A stretch of DNA of 64,000 nt from Chamaecrista fasciculata (taxonomy: Eukaryota > Streptophyta > Magnoliopsida > Fabales > Fabaceae), in contig QANZ01032149.1 of the NCBI GenBank assembly GCA_003254925.1, forward strand, positions 149,184-213,183, in the 5' to 3' direction. The translations under genes were made by a program, and so were the position numbers. Shown here piece after piece: positions 57,641 through 64,000 of this stretch (the stretch's first letter is position 1; the number at the start of each line of letters is the position of its first letter). The notes beneath the pieces were generated by a model, which had not been told where the DNA came from, searched no databases, and saw nothing but the letters and a program-made list of their open reading frames with translations.

Positions 57641-57905
57641 ACCGAATCGGATAGAGACTCGGACAAGCATTCGGTTCACGGTCTGATTGGTTTAATCGGT
57701 TGAACCATCGGTCGGACCAGATGANTTAAAAAAAAAATAGTTGGACCGCCAGTTCGGTCCAGCGGTTCGCTGGTTTTGTCCGGTTAAAACCGGTTCAATC
57801 CGGTCCAACCGACAATTTGATTTTTTTTGTCGAACCCACTCACTCGCTTTCACATTCGGTTGGCGGTCGGCCTGTCCGGTCCGATCCGATTCTTACAACA
57901 CTGAC
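57634..57905. repeat. GC-rich fold-back element
   Basis: AGTGTTGTCAAAACCGAATCGG-like left end is inverted at the right as CCGATTCTTACAACACT. Many CGGTT/AACCG blocks lie in between, with one N at 57725. No clear target duplication. Confidence 0.6.
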
Positions 57906-58468
57906 TAAAACACTAGCTATTGAGGAATGTTTGGGTTGGACTTGGGCCAAATGAGTCTCCTTCATGGAGTGACCCAAGTCCAACAATTAGAAGAGCACAC
58001 TTTGTCCTTTCTTTCTTTACTTCTAATTTTTTCATTAGTTAAGAAAAAAAAATAAACTACTTCAAACCACTATTTATAATTAGTTTGATTTGATTTGGAT
58101 AATTAAATTATTTTTAACTACTCCATTAAGAATTATTACAAATTCACGTCACTAACGTGGACTTAAATTTAGTTAAAGAAAATTGTTGAGAATTCTTCAA
58201 ACCACCTAACAAACACCTGAACACCAATGTTACTTTCTTTGAATAAATGTTTTTATTTTGGGATAAAATTTGGAGTATTTTGTTTCATTTTAAAATAGTG
58301 CAGGTGGCTTAATAATCAAATCTTAAAAATTAAATATCATACCATATGCAGCAAAATCTCTTATAAAAATTTCTTACTAACAAAGAAATAAAAATTATAT
58401 AAAATCTGTAAGATATTCATTATATATCATACCCTATTAATATGAGACCTGTTTTTGCTTTTACTGGG

Positions 58469-58475
58469 TATAAAT
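58469..58475 (+). promoter_or_regulatory. TATA box of CRP-6
   Basis: TATAAAT, 116 bp upstream of the ATG, followed by ATCAATGGAAGACAAGCTGA and AAAACACTTCTCTTTC as in CRP-1. The conserved upstream block GTGGCTTAATAATCAAATCT is at about 58307. Confidence 0.68.
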
Positions 58476-58584
58476 ATCAATGGAAGACAAGCTGAATTGC
58501 ATATCATAACAAGTAAAAACACTTCTCTTTCATAGTTTCTTTTCTTACAAATTCATACTTCGACTTTAATTTGTAGATTTAATC

Positions 58585-59891
58585 ATGAAAAAAATTACTT
58601 TTAAATTAGCTCTTTTAGTCGTTCTTCTTGTTGTATCTGCATCTCATGGTATAATTTCTTTTCTCTCTCTCTCTCTCTCTTATAATATTTTAAAATATTA
58701 AAATTAATTCAACAAAAGAATTATTAAAAGTAAAGTATTTTCCCCCATATTTTAAAGAGATCTATGTAGTTATGCTTTCTTTAATATAATTGGTGTCTTT
58801 ACTTGGTGGATATGCATTTTATTATATATATTTAAGTGATAATATGAATTCTTTATATATATATATATTTTATTATGTTGGGCCAAAGTCTCAAATTGAT
58901 TTCTTATATATGGGGTAGATTTCAAATTGTTCCCAAAAAATACTGAATATAGTCATATCTCTCTCATTTTCAGCTCAAATGTGATGAATTTAAAACTATG
59001 AGTTTCTTTTAATTTGATGAGTACTTTGGAACCATTAATTAACGAAGTCAAATCGAGTCCCAAAAATGAGTAACTTATTTCATGGTCAAACAATTAAAAT
59101 TGGTTATATCACTCACATTTCAAGTACCCAAATGTGATGAGCTCGAAATAATGTGTTAACTCTTGAAGATTTTTTTTTCTCTTTTCAATTAAAATTGTTA
59201 GCAAATGAGGTCAAATAGCGTCTCGAAAGTAACTTGAGAAGGTGGAAATATGTAGAACCAATCTACAAAAAAGAAAGATAAGGGACCAATTTGAAACTTT
59301 GGCCTATATGTTATTATTTTGCGATACAAATAAGAAAATAAATAAATAAACAGATACTCACTCAAACCATGCATGGATACTCCTCTATATATATATATAT
59401 ATATTCATCATATATATATCGCATTGGCACTTAAAATATGCATGATTAATCCCAACGTAACTTAGGATTTGGATTTACATATTGTCAATTTCAATCTAAT
59501 TTTTTTAAAAGTAGTTTTTCTATATATATATATATATATATAGATATAAAAAAAAAACTTCAATATCATTTTTATCATTAAAGCCATTCAAATTAATTTT
59601 GTATAAATTGTTCGTTAATTACATAATATATATATATATACATTTATATATATAGGTGTTGCAGTACGTGGTGTGAAAGATAGTGAATGCTCTAGCAACA
59701 TGGATTGCACATCGAAAATGAAATGCTATGGTACAGCAGTTTGTGGCAATGGGAAATGCATATGCATTCCTCCAAAAGATAAAAACCTTATTGATCATGA
59801 ATTATTGCTCGATTGTGGTAAATGCGATAGGATTTGCGCTGAACGCGTATGTCACTGTGCATGTTGGCCGCCAAGCTCCATGCATGTGTAA
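58585..59891 (+). CDS. CRP-6: secreted cysteine-rich peptide, two exons
   Basis: Exon 1 (58585-58648, 64 nt) encodes the signal peptide MKKITFKLALLVVLLVVSAS. Exon 2 (59656-59891, acceptor TATATAG|G) brings the total to 99 residues. Module A is C-x5-C-x5-C-x5-C-x4-C-x-C (CSSNMDCTSKMKC ... CGNGKCIC). A linker PPKDKNLIDHELLLD follows, then module B C-x2-C-x3-C-x4-C-x-C-x-C (CGKCDRICAERVCHCAC) and a short tail WPPSSMHV. The 1-kb intron has taken in a fold-back MITE (58881-59304). Promoter and 3' flank are shared with CRP-4, of which this is the living sister copy. AATAAA occurs at about 59939. Function unknown; small secreted cysteine-rich peptide by structure. Confidence 0.85.
58881..59304. mobile_element. 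Mutator-type fold-back MITE in the CRP-6 intron
   Basis: GGCCAAAGTCTCAAATTGAT at the left is inverted as GACCAATTTGAAACTTTGGCC at the right. Flanking attatgttg / tatatgtta are 6/9 identical, possibly a worn duplication. A short right-end remnant of the same kind is at about 26025-26050 in the CRP-1 intron. Confidence 0.7.
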
Positions 59892-60116
59892 CCTATTACG
59901 TTTTCCTACTTCTTTCTTCTACCATTAATGTAATAACAGAATAAAATTGCTCTACATGGCAACTTTATGAAATGAAATTTCATTTGATGACAAAAAAAAA
60001 AGAAAATATTATGAAGCAGGGTTACGTTTGGGAAAAAAGATTGAATGTGCACAAATGAGTCCAAACCACATATTACAATGAGGCAATGATATGAAGAGGT
60101 AGGGTGTTGGAGTATC

Positions 60117-62284
60117 CACTACAAGAATGTAAGCAAAAACCAACCGCAGAGACCAACCAATTTTCAACCGAAAAGGGAAGAATCTTTCTCTCTCACTAAC
60201 CAACTGTCATTCGGTTGGTCAAATTGTACTACCATCAAATGTGCAACCAATTTCCAACCGAAAGGTTGGTTATTTGCCCAAAATGACCAACTGCTATTTG
60301 GTTAGTGTTTTGGTTGGTAAATTAGATTTTAAGAATATTTTAATATTTAGAATTGAATTCTAAAAAGATTTTAATTTAGTATATATTATTATTTAAGTTA
60401 TATTATTTAGTAAATTATTTAAGAGTGGGAAAAAGTCAAAAGAGGTGAATAGCCTTTCTTTAATATATTATATAGAAAATTATATTATTGTTGTTTAGAA
60501 ATATAATATTAGTGAATTTTAATTTATAAATTGGTAAGTTAGATAGTTAATGAATTTGTACATTGTGTTAATTTTAGTTAGTGAATTACATATATTAATT
60601 ATTGAGGATTAGTGAAAATGTGTTTATTAGAATTAGTTAAATATCGTTAGATTGATTAAATAATAAGTGTAAATTTTTTTGTTGCTTTCTCAGTATTCAA
60701 GGTTTTACTTCGACTAATTTAAATTCGACTTGTATCGTACACTTAACTTTACCTAATTATAGTGAAAGAATCCTTCAACACTGAGTGTAAATTAAGATAA
60801 TTGAATTAGTGCTAATTTAGTTTATTGAATGAGTGAATTAGAATTTGAGCAAAAAAAAAATTGAGTGAATTAGAATATCCATTGACCATAGATCCATCAA
60901 AATAAATTAATTAGTGAATTAATGTGAAATATAATTTGATTATTGTTAGATTGAAATGAATTATACATAATGATGCGTTTGCGTTTGGGACTTTAATTCC
61001 ACACATGATGACATGAGATTTTCGGTTTTTTTTTTAAAGTTCTTTTATTAATTATTTACTTACAAATTTATATATAAAAAAATAGTATAAGTTAATTTAA
61101 TAAAATAAATAATAGTGATCAAATATATATAAAAAATAATTTAAAATTAAATAAACATTGTTATTACACTTATTTATTTATATATATTATTACTAAAATA
61201 TAAGCACGGGACAATATCTTTTAATTAAATTTATTATATATATATAACAATTTAGTTTTGGTTAAAACTTAAAAGCTTAAAAAAAAAGCTTTAGATAAAT
61301 TTTCATTTCAAAATATTTAACTTCAAAGCGCCATTTTGGAGAATGAAATTGGACTTGCCGCCCTCTTATTTTGAATGCACCACTTTCCAAGCCGTAGTAG
61401 TGTAGTACATTTAAATTGGTCCATTTCTCTCTCTCTCATTAATTCAATAAATTTTATTGCTATTCCAAGGAGAGGCCTCCAACCTTATCTCTTGCTCATG
61501 CTCTTCCTTTTGGGTTCTTCCCCAATAATATGTAATCGATATGTTATTTGGCGAACTCCAAGAGGATGTCGCTGTGGAAGGTGAAGAGCATGGCAGTGCC
61601 GGGACACAGCTTTATTTGATGTCATGGACTTTCCGGCAGCACCGTGCATAAGTAGCTCTCCGCTTCCACTTTGAATGCTTCCAAATCCAAATCCTTAAAT
61701 TTTTTCTCTTTTCTTGACAAATTTTGTTGGGGAACCAGAGGCAACGTATAAGTTCCGGAAGTACAAATCTTTCTCATTGAGTATTTTATAATGTGTTTGA
61801 AATCTTCATTTGTTAAAAATCTAACCTTATTTTTAGAGGCATACAATCCACACATTAAGTCATTTGCTTCTAAATGCATCATGTCTTTCTCACAACATTG
61901 ACTCACCCATATATCCTTCTTTTGATGCAGCTCCGTAGGGAATTAACAAGAAGAGAAAAATGAAGCCTGGAGTTTGTGGATAGAAAAGAGAGTTGAATCA
62001 ATGACATCTTAAACTTGAAGGCAACTGCACAAGATCATCAAGAAGATTGATTTTCACACATGGAAAAGGGCATTTTGGATGAAAATATTGCAACAGTCTT
62101 TTGGTTATTATAAATCGGTTGGAAATTATTTCGGTTGGAATTCAATTGTCATTCATATTTTCGACCAGCCAAAATGCATCCGATTTGTTTGGTTGGAATT
62201 CGGTTGGAATCACCTTATTACCAACCGTTTTTTGTTGTTTTCCAACCACATTGGTGGTAGAAATTTGGAGTGTTTCTTGTAGTG
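60117..62284. mobile_element. Non-autonomous CACTA (En/Spm-type) element, 2168 bp
   Basis: Starts CACTACAAGAA and ends TTCTTGTAGTG, the canonical CACTA terminus, with many subterminal CCAACCGA/TCGGTTGG motifs at both ends (60140-60320 and 62095-62260). The 3-bp flanks (atc and cta) do not match. No transposase was recognised. The interior 61330-62060 is less AT-rich and holds open stretches on both strands without recognisable domains. Confidence 0.85.
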
Positions 62285-62641
62285 CTAGCACACCCTTCAA
62301 CGTCTGATCTCTTGATCAAGGCTACTAATTTGTGGTTGTAGAAGGCCTTATTATTCAAGTTGTTGAGAAATTATATCAACTATCAACACACGTAGTTTCG
62401 AAAAAGACGTGATATTGTCGGTTGATTAATAATTAACAAACTAGTCCCAAATGAAACGAAAGCATATTATTGAGTAATTTTTACTGCTCAAATCCAGCAT
62501 GTTTACTCATTTAGAAATCCTTCTCACATAGCGAGATGCATGTATGACACTAGTCAAATCTAGGATTAGCTGAGATAAAAATTCCAGACACTAATTAAAT
62601 GAATCACAAAAAAACTTCCGTAAACATAATTAAACATCATT

Positions 62642-63111
62642 GGCTAAAGTTCATTTTTGGTCTCATAACTTTGGCAAAGATCTCAATTTGGTCCTATTAC
62701 TTTTTTTTTTTTGCAATTTTGGTCCCATCACTTTGGCAAAGGTCTCAATTTGGTCCCATAATTTTTTTTGTTGCAATTTTGGTCTCATAACTTCTGAAAA
62801 CGTCCCACCGTTGGTCCCAAGCTGATTTCCTTCCATTGTCTGCCGTTAAAGATAATCTGACATACTGAGTTGAATGATGACATGGCAAATATGGGTGAAA
62901 TGGATTTAACGACAGATAATGGATGAAAATCAGTTTGAGACCAACAGTGAGACGTTTTCAAAAGTTATGGAACCAAAATTGCAACAAAAAAAGTTAAGGG
63001 ACCAAATTGAGACCTTTGTCAAAGTTATAGGACCAAAATTGCAACAAAAAAAAATATAGGACCAAATTGAGACCTTCTTTAAAGTTATGGGACCAAAAGT
63101 GCACTTTAGCC
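62642..63111. mobile_element. Mutator-type fold-back MITE with perfect 9-bp target duplication
   Basis: Starts GGCTAAAGTTCATTTTTGG and ends GGACCAAAAGTGCACTTTAGCC-like sequence. Flanked by aacatcatt at 62633-62641 and 63112-63120. Arms carry repeated TCTCAATTTGGTCC blocks. Confidence 0.9.
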
Positions 63112-63137
63112 AACATCATTAAATGTTTTTTTTTTAG

Positions 63138-63611
63138 GTCAAATAGCCATTTCAGTCCTCAAACTATGAGGTCAGTTTCATTTTAGTCCTAAAATTATTT
63201 TTTGTTCCATTTAGGTCCTCAAATTTTCACATTTGTTTTGTTTTAGTCCTCAAAATTTGATTTCAATATTTCATTTGATTTTTACCGTTATTTCTTACTT
63301 AGATAGTTAAAATTGATCATTTTACTCTTCTATATATGCGTCTTAATAAGTGAGTTAACAAAGAAATAAAGAAAAATCTTTATTATTAGTCACAAATTGA
63401 AGATAATATTGTGGTTAATTTCTCTCTCTCTTTGCCAATTCCCTTATTATGACACATATGAAAAAAAAATAGTTCACTACCTCAATATTTGTCTAGCAAG
63501 ATTAGAAACATAGAGCAAATATAAAAGTTTAATAATCAAAACAAAACAAATAATAATTTTAAGACTAAGATAAACTGACCCATAATTTGAGAACCAAAAT
63601 CACTTTTTGAG
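63138..63611. repeat. Diverged fold-back element
   Basis: GGTCAAATAGCCATTTCAGT and TTTAGTCCTAAAATTATTTTT at the left are mirrored by AATAATTTTAAGACTAAGAT and GAGAACCAAAATCACTTTTTG at the right. No target duplication was identified. Confidence 0.55.
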
Positions 63612-64000
63612 CTTATAGTTATTAATAAATTCTTTTTTATATTTATGTCCCAGATCAAAGTCAAAATATAATAATTATAAAATTTTGATTATCTATTAAT
63701 TACTGAACTGTGTTAGATATAGTTCTATACTTTTATTTTCACTAAAGTGAAATAATTTATGATCACTCATTCACTCCTATGACTATATATATATATATAT
63801 ATTCTCCTTTTTAGTTTGTGTCTACATTACAACCTGGATTCACTCCCATGTCTCTGACTCTCATGAAGACAAATAGACAATGACCCATCTTCGTCATCGA
63901 TCATCAATCATGTCCCTTTTGATTTTTCTTTTTCTTTTCTCTTTGGGGTGAATTTATTTATTCTTCTTTGTTTTTTTTTAAAAAATCCATATAATATAAA
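63612..64000. other. No gene seen
   Basis: AT-rich spacer to the window edge. A pyrimidine-rich stretch after 63900 and a TA microsatellite at about 63786-63802 could precede a gene outside the window. Confidence 0.45.

Noticed and set aside
25400..59891. Firm assignment of the peptides to nodule-specific NCRs and of the host to a legume
   Set aside because: Cysteine spacing and gene structure are similar, but the signal peptide and two-module layout differ, and no species-specific marker was seen.
61622..61906. 94-codon minus-strand frame inside the CACTA element
   Set aside because: Not recognised as transposase or any domain; described as part of the element only.

Overview
This is nuclear DNA of a flowering plant, most likely a eudicot. 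It is AT-rich, has short intron-containing genes with GT/AG splice sites and TATA boxes, and is dominated by plant transposable elements: Ty1/copia retrotransposons, Mutator-like, hAT, Harbinger, CACTA and Stowaway elements, and Helitrons. I could not fix the species. A few bases are unknown (709 Ns at 35701-36409 and single Ns at 56206 and 57725).

Left part (1-24 kb): a decayed copia gag fragment runs off the left edge (1-872, minus strand). A Mutator-like element (1098-2411) with perfect 9-bp target duplications carries an intact two-exon GRF zinc-finger gene (1419-1912). A small single-exon gene lies at 9508-9732 with a TATA box at 9422. Between about 10.6 and 14.5 kb DNA transposons sit next to and inside each other. 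They include an element that captured a thaumatin-like gene fragment, a hAT element holding two head-to-tail miniature Helitrons, and a Stowaway MITE. A tau-class glutathione S-transferase first exon (17297-17611, minus strand) has an internal stop codon, and its usual second exon is missing.

Right part (25-60 kb): the main content is a cluster of six plus-strand genes and pseudogenes for small secreted cysteine-rich peptides (called CRP-1 to CRP-6 here). Exon 1 (usually 64 nt) encodes a signal peptide. Exon 2 encodes a six-cysteine, CS-alpha-beta/NCR-like module A and usually a second cysteine-rich module B. CRP-1 (25400), CRP-3 (44562) and CRP-6 (58585) look intact. CRP-2 (36424-37260) has three tandem copies of exon 2 next to the assembly gap. 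CRP-4 (46311-52592) was split by a solo LTR that was then hit by a complete copia element. CRP-5 (54135-54701) has lost most of module A. The paralogues share promoter and 3'-flank sequence, so the cluster grew by segmental duplication and is being eroded by deletions, frameshifts and insertions.

Three copia elements lie in the cluster: an old one (27346-35023) with Harbinger and hAT insertions, a young one with one nonsense codon (38414-43316), and a very young one with LTRs identical by eye and a 1453-codon gag-pol frame (47629-52496). A U2 snRNA retropseudogene (52682-52770) follows CRP-4. The right end holds a CACTA element (60117-62284) and Mutator-type fold-back elements, one with a perfect 9-bp target duplication (62642-63111).
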